Positions 8,871-17,590 of a stretch of DNA of 64,000 nt are shown one piece after another. The DNA comes from Acidobacteriaceae bacterium KBS 83 (GTDB lineage: Bacteria; Acidobacteriota; Terriglobia; Terriglobales; Acidobacteriaceae). Within the stretch, counting starts at the first letter, position 1; each line of letters begins with the position of its first letter. The notes below the pieces were generated by a model that saw only the letters and a list, made by a program, of their open reading frames with translations, was not told the DNA's origin and did not search any database. Made by a program: the position numbers and the translations under genes. Location: contig KB906735.1 of NCBI GenBank assembly GCA_000381585.1, forward strand, positions 480,836 through 544,835, read 5' to 3'.

Positions 8871-10039
8871 TGCGTATGCCTGAAACGCCGCAGATCGCGA
8901 GCGGAATTCCGGCAGCAGACGAACTCAAGTGGATGGAGCTCGCGCTCACCCTTGCGCGCGAGGGCGTCGGCCTCGCTTCACCTAATCCGACGGTCGGCTG
9001 CGTCATCGTTCGCGACAACAAGATTGTCGGCCGCGGCTTTCATCAATACGCGCAGCGCGATCATGCCGAGGTGGTCGCGCTCGCAGAAGCAGGCGATGCG
9101 TCACGCGGTGCTACGGCCTATGTCACGCTTGAGCCGTGCAGCCACTATGGCCGCACCGGGCCTTGCGCTCGCGCGCTGACCGAAGCCGGAGTGGCGCGTG
9201 TTGTTGCCGCGACAGCCGATCCCAACCCGCTGGTCGAGGGCCGCGGTTTCGCGATGCTGCGCTCGGCCGGCATTGAGGTCTCGCTCGGTCCGCTGACCGC
9301 GCAAGCACGCGAGCTCAATGACGCGTTCGCGCATTTCATCCGATATCGCAAGCCGCTTGTCTCGCTGAAGATCGCGGCGACTCTGGACGGGGCCATCGCG
9401 CCGCCACAGCAACCCAAAGGAACATCGTTCGCAATCACCGGCGCGGCATCGCGGGCACGCGTGCAGGAGCTGCGCCATGCGCATGATGCGCTGCTCACCG
9501 GCATTGGCACGGTGCTGGCCGACGACCCGCTGCTTACGGACCGCAGCCAGAGGCCCCGCCGGCAGAGGCTGCTGCGCATCGTGCTCGATTCCCAACTGCG
9601 GCTGCCGCTGGAGTCGCGCATTCTCGAAAACGTGGCGGATGATCTGGTGATCGTCACGCGTAGTGAGGACGATGCGCGCCGGCAGGCGCTCACGGCGCGC
9701 GGGGCGCGTGTACTGAAGCTCGATGCGCAGGCCGAGGGGGGCATTTCGCTGCGCGCGCTGCTCCAATATCTTGGCGAGCAGGAGATCCTCAGCGTGCTGA
9801 TCGAGGCCGGTGCACGGCTGAACCACAGCGCACTGGCAACCGATGTAGTGGACAAGCTTTATCTTTTTCAGTCGCCGCGTTTTCTTGGACCTGGTTCTGT
9901 GCCTATGCTTGCCGGCACACCCGCTGCGCGTCTGCCGCGCCTGCTCCGGTACAGCTCAGAACTTCTCGATGAAGACATGCTGATCGCGGGTTACGTACGC
10001 GATCCCTGGGAGGCGGCATTGGGCCTGGCCCACGGGTAA
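8870..10039 (+). CDS. ribD: Bifunctional riboflavin biosynthesis deaminase/reductase RibD
   Basis: 389 residues carrying both riboflavin steps after GTP cyclohydrolase II. The N-terminal deaminase has the zinc set H65 (HAEV), C90 and C99 ([12 protein letters not shown]) and [13 protein letters not shown]. The C-terminal reductase starts near residue 160 ([17 protein letters not shown]) and includes [16 protein letters not shown]. The ATG overlaps the ftsY TGA; a second ATG two codons on (8876) is possible. The next pathway gene, ribE, follows after an unusual 357-base gap rather than directly. ribBA and ribH are not in the window. Confidence 0.95.
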   Translation: MRMPETPQIASGIPAADELKWMELALTLAREGVGLASPNPTVGCVIVRDNKIVGRGFHQYAQRDHAEVVALAEAGDASRGATAYVTLEPCSHYGRTGPCARALTEAGVARVVAATADPNPLVEGRGFAMLRSAGIEVSLGPLTAQARELNDAFAHFIRYRKPLVSLKIAATLDGAIAPPQQPKGTSFAITGAASRARVQELRHAHDALLTGIGTVLADDPLLTDRSQRPRRQRLLRIVLDSQLRLPLESRILENVADDLVIVTRSEDDARRQALTARGARVLKLDAQAEGGISLRALLQYLGEQEILSVLIEAGARLNHSALATDVVDKLYLFQSPRFLGPGSVPMLAGTPAARLPRLLRYSSELLDEDMLIAGYVRDPWEAALGLAHG

Positions 10040-10396
10040 CGGTACTGTCCCCGCCACGATGTGGCATGCATCTCGCTTGGGATGAATGGGTTAAAGGCAT
10101 TACGGACGTTAACTTCGGTGGTTTAAAGGACTTAACTTTAAAAATGTCTAAACAAAGGACTTATGGCCGAGGCGACTCAACTGCCAACGTGCAGAATCAA
10201 CGACTTATCTTATGCTACGGTCGCTAAGTAGCTCAGAATAGGAGTGTTACCTGTAAATATTTCTTTCTATTGAAGTTACGAGCGGGGTTTTGGGATCCCT
10301 ACGGCTAGCGCCAAATGATCCCCTATTTCAGAATAGCGTTTTGCGGGAAATAACTTGCCAAAATTCTGAGTGTATTTTCGGTTGTAGTTTTGAATT
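10040..10396 (+). promoter_or_regulatory. AT-rich, repeat- and hairpin-containing gap between ribD and ribE
   Basis: This 357-base stretch is clearly richer in A+T than its neighbours and has no convincing gene. It holds a direct repeat AAAGGACTTA (10125-10134 and 10154-10163) and a possible 27-codon ORF (10144-10227). It also holds two potential stems close to ribE: GGGATC/GATCCC (10292-10297 with 10317-10322, enclosing a small GGC/GCC stem) and TCAGAAT/ATTCTGA (10328-10334 with 10363-10369). I do not see the conserved core of the FMN riboswitch. It may be a structured leader, a decayed insertion, or both. Confidence 0.4.
10385..10390 (+). promoter_or_regulatory. Candidate TANNNT -10 box before ribE
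   Basis: TAGTTT ends six bases before the ribE ATG and no Shine-Dalgarno is present. If used, ribE would be leaderless and the structures upstream would act as DNA or not at all. Confidence 0.25.
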
Positions 10397-11074
10397 ATGT
10401 TCACAGGTCTTATTCAGGAAACCGGCTCTGTACTCAGCGTGGAGCAGCGCGATGGGATACACCACATCGCGATCCATGCGCCCGGTCTTGCGCCGCGGCT
10501 TCAGGTGGGCGACAGCATTGCAGTGAGCGGCGTCTGCCTCACGGCGCTGGCCATCGCCCCGGAGGGGCAGCCGGAGCGCTTTGAAGCTGACCTCGCAGAA
10601 GAGACCGTACGCCGTACCTCGCTCAGCCAGCTTGCTCCCGGCACAGTATTGAACCTGGAGCTTCCGACGCCTGCGGGAACGCCGCTCGGCGGTCACGTGG
10701 TGCAGGGTCATGTCGACGGCGTGGGGCGCCTTATTGCGCTCAAGCCCGTCTCACCCGGGAACGACGGCACCGACTGGTGGCTGGAAATTGAGGTGCCCGA
10801 AGTGATTCGGCCCTACGTCGTGGAAAAGGGTTCGATCGCGATCGAGGGCATCAGCCTGACGGTCGCCCGCTGGGATGGAGCAAAGGTGAGCGTCGCCATC
10901 ATTCCGCACACCTATGCGCACACGAATCTGCGAACGCACCGTCCGGGGGATTTGCTGAACCTTGAGGCAGATGTGCTGCTGCGGCATGCGGCTCAGATGC
11001 ACGCAGCCCAAACGGCAGCGACGGATGACTTACCAGAACTTACTCTCGCCTTTTTGCTTAGCAACGGCTACTGA
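10397..11074 (+). CDS. ribE: Riboflavin synthase alpha subunit
   Basis: 225 residues. Dismutates two 6,7-dimethyl-8-ribityllumazine molecules into riboflavin and the pyrimidinedione. It has two tandem lumazine-binding barrels, each starting with the family pattern: MFTGLIQETG at the N terminus and GHVVQGHVDGVG at about residue 98, plus SIAIEGISLTV in the second. The MFTGLI start is canonical and fixes the ATG, although no Shine-Dalgarno precedes it. The tail beyond residue about 200 is longer than usual and looks variable. Functional partner of ribD upstream. Confidence 0.95.
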   Translation: MFTGLIQETGSVLSVEQRDGIHHIAIHAPGLAPRLQVGDSIAVSGVCLTALAIAPEGQPERFEADLAEETVRRTSLSQLAPGTVLNLELPTPAGTPLGGHVVQGHVDGVGRLIALKPVSPGNDGTDWWLEIEVPEVIRPYVVEKGSIAIEGISLTVARWDGAKVSVAIIPHTYAHTNLRTHRPGDLLNLEADVLLRHAAQMHAAQTAATDDLPELTLAFLLSNGY

Positions 11075-11096
11075 GTTCACGTCATCTCAGCGTGAC

Positions 11097-11339
11097 ATGG
11101 CTGAAAGTAGCGCCACTCACGGCAGCACGGGACGCTGTGGGCTGGACAAGCGGAAGGCCTGCGTTTTTCTGATACTGGTTGCGGTTGGGCTCCTGTGTAT
11201 CTTCACGCTGGCCTACCTGTTGTTTTTCGCGACCCCACACGCAAATACCCCGATAAAAAATGGCGGACATAGTCTGCTTCAGGAAGAAACGTCCCCTTCT
11301 CCGGCGCTAGTTTCGGCTAGTGTTCTTGTCCGCTCGTGA
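11097..11339 (+). CDS. Small single-pass membrane protein, hypothetical
   Basis: 80 residues from ATG 11097, 22 bases after ribE. A basic, Cys-containing N terminus (residues 1-20) is followed by one strongly hydrophobic helix (ACVFLILVAVGLLCIFTLAY, about residues 21-46) and a polar tail rich in Ser, Thr and Pro. No family recognised. The membrane segment and position favour a real gene, but length and unknown conservation leave doubt. Confidence 0.4.
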   Translation: MAESSATHGSTGRCGLDKRKACVFLILVAVGLLCIFTLAYLLFFATPHANTPIKNGGHSLLQEETSPSPALVSASVLVRS

Positions 11340-11454
11340 ACAGCGGAGGATCCTTTTCGAACATCGAACGTTGCCCGGGTCCGCGTGAGCGTTCTCATTT
11401 TTATGGCACTTAGCGGTAGGGGCGAGTGGCCTGTGCCGTGCTGTTTATCGGTCT

Positions 11455-13956
11455 ATGCGCCTGCTCGCTGACCTCCGCTTCGCGTTTCGCCAGTTCCGCA
11501 AATCACCCGTGTTCGCCGTTACGATGCTGGCTGTGCTCGCGATGGGTGTGGGCGCGACGGCCGCTATCTTCACCATCTTCGATCAGGCTATGCTGCGCTC
11601 ACTGCCGGTGAGCCACCCCGAGGAGCTGGTGCGGCTGCAGGGGCACGGCGAAAGCTTCAGCGGCAGCTTCAGCGCGCGTGGCGGCGATCTAGACGAGTAC
11701 ACCTCTTTTCCGGCGTATCGCTATCTGCGCGACAACACGGGTGCAGTGTTCAGCGGTGTGATCGCGACCGATCCGGAGAACACGGTGGGAGTGGCGTGGC
11801 ACGACCGCAGCGATCTGGCGAGCGCAGAACTGGTGAGCGGCAACTACTTCCAGGTGCTGGGGGTCCCGGCGCTCACCGGGCGCACGATTCAGCCGGTTGA
11901 CGACGTCGTCAAGCTTAGCTCACCGGTAGCGGTCCTGAGCTACGGCTACTGGCAGCGCCGCTTCGGCGGCGACCCGCGAGTTGTCGGCCAGGTTCTCGCA
12001 GTCAACGGACATCCCTTCACGATTGTCGGAGTGGCACCGCAGCGCTTTCACAGCGTGAATGCCGGAGAGCCGACAGACATCTTTGTCCCCATGATGATGA
12101 AGCCGGTGATTACACCGGGACGGGACGATCTGGAGCGCTATAACTCGGTTTGGCTGAACACGGTGGCCCGATTGAAGCCGGGAGTCACGCTGGCGCAGGC
12201 CACGGCTGCCATGCAGCCCATCTGGCATGCAGAGCGGATCATTGACTTTGCCTATCAGGAAAATCAGTCGCCAAACAATCGCGCGAAATATGTGGACCAC
12301 GCATACATGAAGTTATTGAGCGGCGCGACGGGATTCTCTCCGCTCCGAGACGATCTGGCGACGCCGATGAAGGTGCTGATGGGTATGGCGGGCCTGGTGC
12401 TGCTGATGGCCTGCGCCAACGTTGCGAGTCTGCTGCTTGTGCGCGCGGCAGGCAGAGTGCGCGAGATGTCCGTGCGTTATGCGCTGGGAGCGAAGCGGCA
12501 GCGGATCGTGCAACAGCTCCTGGTGGAAGGTCTGATGCTGGGACTGGTGGGAGGCGCTCTTGGCCTCGTGCTCGCTCAGCCAGTGGCGGAGCTGCTGATC
12601 CGCCGCATCCAGGGACTGAACCCGGGTGATGCGCCCTACTCCGCGCAAGTGGACCTGCGGCTGCTGCTGATCACGCTGACCATTACGCTGGCCACGAGCA
12701 TCATCTTCAGTGTGGCGCCGGCGCTCGAGTTCTGGCGGCCGAACCTCGCTCCCGCCCTAAAACAACAGAACGTCACTGCTTCCGGTGGAACGCTGCTGCT
12801 GCGCCGCCTTGCTGTGGGCGCGCAGATCGCGCTTACCGTGTTGCTACTGGCTGCGTCCGGACTCTTCTTGCGGACAGTGAACAACCTGCGTGGGGAGGAC
12901 CTGGGTTTCCGTCCGGATCACCTGGTGGAGTTCACGGTCGATCCCCGGCTGGCCGGCTATGCCGGGGACCAGGTCATGGTGCTGGACGAGCGCATCCTGG
13001 CGACCCTGAAGGCGCTTCCGGGCGTGAAGTCGGTGAGTGCGAGCGACGATCCGGAGATCTCGGGCAACGATGAGGTGACAACGCTGGACGTTCCTGGCTA
13101 CAAGGCGGCGAAGCACGACGATCTAAATGTGGAATGGTCCGCCGTCATGCCGGGATATCTGGAGACACTCGGCGCGCCACTCATAGCCGGACGCGGTATT
13201 ACCGGTGCGGATCGTCACGGCACGACGCAGGTCGTGGTGATCAGTGAGAGCGGCGCGAAGCGCTACTTCGGCAGCGCACAGAACGCGCTGGGCCGGGCTA
13301 TCAAGGTGGGGAAAGAATCGCGCAGCATCGTCGGGGTCTTCCCCGAGATCCGTCACTTTGATCTGCGGGGGCCCATCCGCGCGCGCGTCCTTCATCCATA
13401 CCTGCAGGACGATCCTCATCGGCTGACTTTCGTGCTGCGCACGGCGGCGTCGCCGGAGCCGATGATGGAGACAGTCCGCGCCGCGATGCAGCAGGTGGAT
13501 TCGAAGCTGGCGATCGATCCGGTGATCACCATGAATCTGCAGCTGGAGGAGAGCATGAGGCAGGAGCGCACGCTTGCCCTGCTGGCCACCAGCTTTGGCT
13601 TGCTGGCGGCGCTCATGTCTGCGGTCGGCCTGTACGGTGTGTTGGCCTATGAGACGGTGCAACGCACGCGAGAGATCGGTGTGCGCATGGCGCTGGGCGC
13701 GAGCCGCGGCGCCGTGGCGCGGCTGCTGATGGTGGAGACGCTGCGGCTGGCGGGCATCAGCATCGCAATCGCAATGCCGATGGCCTGGGGCTTCGCGCAT
13801 CTGGCCAAAGCCATGCTTTTCGGGATTACCAGCGCCGATCCGCTGAGCTACATTGCGGCTGCGCTCCTGGTGGCGCTAGTGGCTCTGGCTGCGTCTTCGA
13901 TACCAACGTGGCGCGCAGCATCGATTGAGCCTATGCGTGCGCTGCGATACGAGTAA
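11455..13956 (+). CDS. ADOP-type FtsX/MacB-like permease
   Basis: 833 residues. The N terminus (RLLADLRFAFRQFRKSPVFA followed by a first membrane helix with GVGATAAIFTIFDQ) is the signature of the acidobacterial duplicated orphan permease family. A MacB-type periplasmic domain follows. A three-helix FtsX block lies near residues 300-420, then a second periplasmic domain, and a final FtsX block near 700-825 (TREIGVRMALGASRG). ADOP proteins resemble MacB but carry two permease halves and usually lack a neighbouring ATPase; none is seen here. Substrate unknown. A second member lies at 49065-51488. Confidence 0.9.
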   Translation: MRLLADLRFAFRQFRKSPVFAVTMLAVLAMGVGATAAIFTIFDQAMLRSLPVSHPEELVRLQGHGESFSGSFSARGGDLDEYTSFPAYRYLRDNTGAVFSGVIATDPENTVGVAWHDRSDLASAELVSGNYFQVLGVPALTGRTIQPVDDVVKLSSPVAVLSYGYWQRRFGGDPRVVGQVLAVNGHPFTIVGVAPQRFHSVNAGEPTDIFVPMMMKPVITPGRDDLERYNSVWLNTVARLKPGVTLAQATAAMQPIWHAERIIDFAYQENQSPNNRAKYVDHAYMKLLSGATGFSPLRDDLATPMKVLMGMAGLVLLMACANVASLLLVRAAGRVREMSVRYALGAKRQRIVQQLLVEGLMLGLVGGALGLVLAQPVAELLIRRIQGLNPGDAPYSAQVDLRLLLITLTITLATSIIFSVAPALEFWRPNLAPALKQQNVTASGGTLLLRRLAVGAQIALTVLLLAASGLFLRTVNNLRGEDLGFRPDHLVEFTVDPRLAGYAGDQVMVLDERILATLKALPGVKSVSASDDPEISGNDEVTTLDVPGYKAAKHDDLNVEWSAVMPGYLETLGAPLIAGRGITGADRHGTTQVVVISESGAKRYFGSAQNALGRAIKVGKESRSIVGVFPEIRHFDLRGPIRARVLHPYLQDDPHRLTFVLRTAASPEPMMETVRAAMQQVDSKLAIDPVITMNLQLEESMRQERTLALLATSFGLLAALMSAVGLYGVLAYETVQRTREIGVRMALGASRGAVARLLMVETLRLAGISIAIAMPMAWGFAHLAKAMLFGITSADPLSYIAAALLVALVALAASSIPTWRAASIEPMRALRYE

Positions 13957-14000
13957 GAAGCAGAAAAGCATTTCGCGACGGCGGATTCCTGCATCTACGC

Positions 14001-14033
14001 TCCAGACCGCTGCTCCCAGAGCGGCGGTCCGGA
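14001..14033 (+). promoter_or_regulatory. Long hairpin overlapping a ribosome binding site
   Basis: Arms GACCGCTGCTC (14005-14015) and GAGCGGCGGTC (14019-14029) pair over 11 positions with one G-U and a three-base loop. TCC 14001-14003 can extend the stem with GGA 14031-14033 past one mismatch. The 3' arm reaches the GGAG Shine-Dalgarno (14031-14034) of the gene starting at 14040. No T run follows, so it is not a standard terminator of the permease gene upstream. Confidence 0.5.
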
Positions 14034-14039
14034 GAGCTC

Positions 14040-14255
14040 ATGAAGATCGTCGGAATTGTGCTTATCATCGTCGGCGTGATCGCGCTGGTCTACGGCGGAT
14101 TCAGCTACACCACCACTAAGAAAACGGTGGATATGGGGCCAATCCAGATCGACAGAAAGGAAAATCACTCAGTCCCGTTGCCACCGGTGCTGGGCGTGAT
14201 CGCCATTGTGGGTGGAGGCGCGCTGCTCTATTTCGGAGCGAAGAAGCCGTCCTAG
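14040..14255 (+). CDS. Small two-helix membrane protein, hypothetical
   Basis: 71 residues: an N-terminal helix (GIVLIIVGVIALVYGGFSYT), a polar loop with the pattern TTKKTVDMGPIQID and NHSVPLPPVLG, and a second helix (VIAIVGGGALLYFGA). I recall proteins with this layout in several bacterial phyla as uncharacterised (DUF3185-like), but I would not assign a role. The ATG is preceded by GGAGAGCTC. The Shine-Dalgarno lies at the foot of a strong hairpin, so translation may depend on RNA folding. Confidence 0.75.
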   Translation: MKIVGIVLIIVGVIALVYGGFSYTTTKKTVDMGPIQIDRKENHSVPLPPVLGVIAIVGGGALLYFGAKKPS

Positions 14256-14386
14256 CAATTTCCGGTGTGTGTGCAGGCTGCCCAACCGCCGCTCTCGTGG
14301 CTTTTCTCAAAGGCAAAGCCAGCCGGAGTGAATTTACGCGGTCACAGTAAATGCTTCAGCCAGAGATATGGCATATAAAGTGAGGC

Positions 14387-16402
14387 ATGCAGGCGAGACC
14401 GGCACCGCCAACCCGGCAGCGGGGAGGGTTCCTGGCCAGCGAGCCTCTGCTGCTCGTGGCTCTGGTCATCCTGACCCTTTATTTCGCGCGGGACCTGGTG
14501 GCCCCGATGGCGTTCGCGCTGGTGCTGAACTTTTTGCTGTCGCCGGCGGTAGCGCTGCTGGAACGGTGGCGACTGAGCCGTTCGGTGTCGGTCGTCCTGG
14601 TCATCCTGATTTTCTTCTCGGCGCTAGTGGCTACGGGCTGGGTAGTGGCGCGGCAGCTGGTGCATGTCGCTGAGCTGCTGCCGGATTATCGCGAGAATAT
14701 TCAGACCAAGCTGGACAGCCTGCATACGCCGATCGGCGGCGCGGCGGGAAGAACCATCAGCGCGCTCGAGGAGATGACCGAGCAGCTCTCGTCCCACGCC
14801 AACACAACCCTTGCCCCGCCGGAGCCGAATACAGCACTACCTACCGTGCGGCCCCGGCGCTCGCGGCAACCTGCTGCTCCGCAGGCAGGGCTGCCTGACA
14901 AGAATGCAACCCCGCAGCAGCCGACGCCGGTGCAGGTGGTGGAACCGCCTGTCTCCGTGGGCCGGTATTTGCAGGACATCTTCTCGCCGATCCTCCGGCC
15001 GCTTGCGGCGTGCGGCATCGTGATGGTCTTCACTGTGTACATGCTGATGAACCGCGAGGACCTGCGCAATCGGCTGCTGTTGCTGGCGGGGATGGGGCGG
15101 CTGAGCGTGATGACGCGGGCCTTGCGGGATGCGGCGGAGCGCATCAGCACTTATCTTGTCTGGCAGTTCGTGACCAATGTGCTGTTCGGTCTGCTATTCG
15201 GGATAGGCCTTTCGCTGATCGGTGTCCCGGATGCGACGCTGTGGGGTGCGTTGGCCGCGATCCTCCGCTACATCCCCTACGTGGGCACGGGCATCGCCGG
15301 GCTGCTGCCGGTGATCTTTGCGGTCGCAATTTTTCCCCGTTGGCGGGAGGTTCTGGAGATCGTCGGGCTCTATGGCGCGCTGGAAATTGTGACTGCGAAT
15401 TTCTTCGAGCCTTGGCTCTACGGGTCGCGCACCGGTATCTCCGCGCTGGCGCTGTTGGCTTCGGCCATCTTCTGGACCCTGCTGTGGGGTTGGTCCGGAC
15501 TGGTGCTGGCTACGCCGTTGACGGTTTGCCTGATCGTGCTTGGGCGCCACGTGCCGCAGCTTCGTTTCCTTCATGTGCTGCTGGGTGAAGATGCCGAGCT
15601 GGCGCCGGAAGCGAAGTTCTACGAGCGTCTGCTGGCGATGGACCAGAACGAGGCGTACAGCATTGCCGACCGGTTCCTCAACGAGCGACCGCTCATCGAC
15701 TTCTACGATGCTGTGCTGCTGCCCGCGCTGGGACTGGTAGAGCAGGACCGGCACCAAGGATCTTTCGATGAGGCTCGTGGGAACTATCTGCTGATGAGCG
15801 CGACCGAGCTGGTGGCGGAATTAAGCGAGTACAAGAGCGAAGCTGGTCCTACGGCGCCGGAAGATGGCAGCCCTGAAAACAGCACTAGTAAAAATGGTGC
15901 CCTTGAGGTTTCGAATCTGGAGCCCGAAGGGCTGCAGAAGCGTTCTCCGATTATCTGCATTCCTGCCGGCGACCAGGCAGACGAGCTGACGGCGATGGTG
16001 CTGGCGCAGCTGCTGGAGCAGAGCAATCACAAAACGCTGCTGCTACCGACCGCGTCCGTGACGCCGGAGATCCTGGAGCGGCTGGGAGAGGACGCCGGCA
16101 CGATTCTCTGCATCTCCGCAATGCCACCATTCGTCTTTACGCAGACGCGAACTCTTTGCCAGCGCATCCGGGAGCAACTTCCGGAGAACCGCATTCTGGT
16201 CGCCCTGTGGCAGTCCATACAGAGCCCGGAGACGATGCGAGAGCGCTTCGGTAGCGCAAGACCAGACCGCGTGGTGACTACGCTGGCAGCTGCGATGGTG
16301 CAGATCGAGCGGTGGCAGAAAGGCGATGCCGCGCGAGTAGATGTAGCACGAGTGGAAGGGGCCGCCGCCCGTGAATTTGCAGCCAAAGGACCGATGGAGT
16401 GA
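14387..16402 (+). CDS. AI-2E/PerM-family transporter with C-terminal sensor-like extension
   Basis: 671 residues, far longer than the usual 350-400. Residues 15 to about 400 form the UPF0118/AI-2E exporter-like membrane domain (early helices, then LRYIPYVGTGIAGLLPVIFA and FFEPWLYGSRTGISALALL), with a Pro-rich insertion near 140-185. From about 405 a soluble tail begins. Its helical segment (FYERLLAMDQNEAYSIADRF, then DFYDAVLLPALGLVEQDR) resembles the cap that precedes B12-binding domains. After a polar linker, a Rossmann-like segment starts near 519 (IICIPAGDQADELTAMVLAQ). The DxHxxG cobalamin ligand motif is not present. The family transports varied small molecules; the substrate is unknown. 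Confidence 0.85.
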   Translation: MQARPAPPTRQRGGFLASEPLLLVALVILTLYFARDLVAPMAFALVLNFLLSPAVALLERWRLSRSVSVVLVILIFFSALVATGWVVARQLVHVAELLPDYRENIQTKLDSLHTPIGGAAGRTISALEEMTEQLSSHANTTLAPPEPNTALPTVRPRRSRQPAAPQAGLPDKNATPQQPTPVQVVEPPVSVGRYLQDIFSPILRPLAACGIVMVFTVYMLMNREDLRNRLLLLAGMGRLSVMTRALRDAAERISTYLVWQFVTNVLFGLLFGIGLSLIGVPDATLWGALAAILRYIPYVGTGIAGLLPVIFAVAIFPRWREVLEIVGLYGALEIVTANFFEPWLYGSRTGISALALLASAIFWTLLWGWSGLVLATPLTVCLIVLGRHVPQLRFLHVLLGEDAELAPEAKFYERLLAMDQNEAYSIADRFLNERPLIDFYDAVLLPALGLVEQDRHQGSFDEARGNYLLMSATELVAELSEYKSEAGPTAPEDGSPENSTSKNGALEVSNLEPEGLQKRSPIICIPAGDQADELTAMVLAQLLEQSNHKTLLLPTASVTPEILERLGEDAGTILCISAMPPFVFTQTRTLCQRIREQLPENRILVALWQSIQSPETMRERFGSARPDRVVTTLAAAMVQIERWQKGDAARVDVARVEGAAAREFAAKGPME

Positions 16403-16407
16403 AAGCC

Positions 16408-16587
16408 CTACTGCGGAGTGATGATTCCGCCTACGCGCTGCCGTGGAGGAAGCGGCTTGCCTCGGCGGTCTACTTCGACGGGTAGCTCGACCTGGGATTT
16501 GACTGGCGGCCGGGAGACAGATTTTGCGGCCGTCCCCCCGTCCTTCTTTGCAGAAGATTTGGTCACACTGGGCTTTGTCGGCTTCAT
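16408..16587 (-). CDS. Short Lys/Pro-rich basic protein, hypothetical
   Basis: A 59-residue reading frame from ATG at 16587 on the minus strand, with GGTGGAG about seven bases upstream as Shine-Dalgarno. The sequence is very basic (KPTKPSVTKSSAKKDGG), low in complexity, and ends with RRGKPLPPRQRVGGIITPQ. It converges on the transporter gene and diverges from the HAD gene. No homology recognised; the ribosome site and the absence of any other gene here are the only support. Confidence 0.4.
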   Translation of the reverse strand: MKPTKPSVTKSSAKKDGGTAAKSVSRPPVKSQVELPVEVDRRGKPLPPRQRVGGIITPQ

Positions 16588-16608
16588 GGGATCGACTCCA
16601 CCGCAGAC

Positions 16609-16614
16609 TACACT
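16609..16614 (+). promoter_or_regulatory. Candidate TANNNT -10 box before the HAD gene
   Basis: TACACT ends six bases before the ATG at 16621, so a normal start site would fall at or next to the start codon. Same form as the boxes before plsY and dapD. Confidence 0.35.
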
Positions 16615-16620
16615 GAAGGC

Positions 16621-17562
16621 ATGCCGTCGCGCGTTCGCCTCATAGCTATCGATATCGATGGCACGCTTCTTCCAAGTTCCGGCACTACGATTAGCCGCCG
16701 CAACTGCCAGGCCCTGCGCGAGGCGCAGGCGGCAGGTATCCACATACTGGTTGCGACCGGCCGCCGCCACCAGTATGCCGGTCCGGTGCTGGAGCAGGTG
16801 GGCCTGGCGCCGCGCACAGTCTTGATCTCCTCAAACGGCTCCGTGGTGCGCCACTTCGACGAAAAGATTATCCAGCGCAACCTGCTGCCATCCGCAAGCG
16901 CGCGAGCCCTGTGCCCTGCCCTGCGCCAGTTCGGCCAGACCATGGTCTTTACCTTCGATCGGCAGTCCGGGCCCTCGCTAGTGGTCGAGAGCATGGAATC
17001 ACTCCATCGCAGGATCGGGCTGTGGGTGGAGTCCAACCGCGACGACATGGTCGAGATTGTGCCGCTGGAGCGCGCCTTCGATCAGGACGAAGCTCCGATT
17101 CAGGGGATGCTGTGCGGCGAAATCGCACAGGTGCGCGACGCCCAGAGGGCACTCGAAAACATGGATCTCGCGGCCAATATCACGATGCAACGCACCGAGT
17201 ATGTCGAACGCGACCTAGGCATTCTGGACATACTTCCGCCCAACTGCTCCAAGGGCCACGCTCTTGCGGACTATGCGTACTCGGTCGGAGTGGAGGCGGC
17301 AGAGGTGATGGCGATCGGGGACAACTTCAACGACCAGACCATGCTGGAGTACGCGGGGCAGGCCGTGGTGATGGGCAATGCGGGAGCGGAGATGCAGGCT
17401 CTGGCGCGCCGAAACGGCTGGACCATCACGCTGAGAAATGACGACGATGGGGTCGCCGCGACGCTGGCGCCCCTGCTTCACAGCGCACAGGAGAGCCAAT
17501 CCGCAAGTAACGATCCTGCCCCGGAAGTCGTAACCTGGGAGACCGGCGCCGGCAGCCGATGA
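16621..17562 (+). CDS. Cof-type HAD-IIB sugar phosphatase
   Basis: 313 residues. HAD motif I is D11-x-D13 in AIDIDGTLLPSS. Motif II corresponds to VATGRR. Motif III and IV are a lysine region (CSKGHALADYA) and AIGDNFNDQTML near residue 231. The cap between motifs II and III is the C2b type found in Cof/YidA proteins. These hydrolyse small phosphorylated sugars or cofactors in the cytoplasm; the substrate cannot be told from sequence. A roughly 20-residue polar tail follows the fold. A short basic ORF diverges from its promoter region. Confidence 0.9.
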   Translation: MPSRVRLIAIDIDGTLLPSSGTTISRRNCQALREAQAAGIHILVATGRRHQYAGPVLEQVGLAPRTVLISSNGSVVRHFDEKIIQRNLLPSASARALCPALRQFGQTMVFTFDRQSGPSLVVESMESLHRRIGLWVESNRDDMVEIVPLERAFDQDEAPIQGMLCGEIAQVRDAQRALENMDLAANITMQRTEYVERDLGILDILPPNCSKGHALADYAYSVGVEAAEVMAIGDNFNDQTMLEYAGQAVVMGNAGAEMQALARRNGWTITLRNDDDGVAATLAPLLHSAQESQSASNDPAPEVVTWETGAGSR

Positions 17563-17590
17563 CGCCGGCTGCATGGTAGCCTACCGATGA

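Noticed and set aside
10144-10227. 27-codon ORF between ribD and ribE
   Set aside because: Too short, no similarity, and the nearest AAAGGA is about 14 bases upstream; noted only as part of the gap description.
10040-10396. FMN riboswitch upstream of ribE
   Set aside because: Expected from riboflavin context, but the conserved aptamer core segments are not visible; only unrelated stems were seen.
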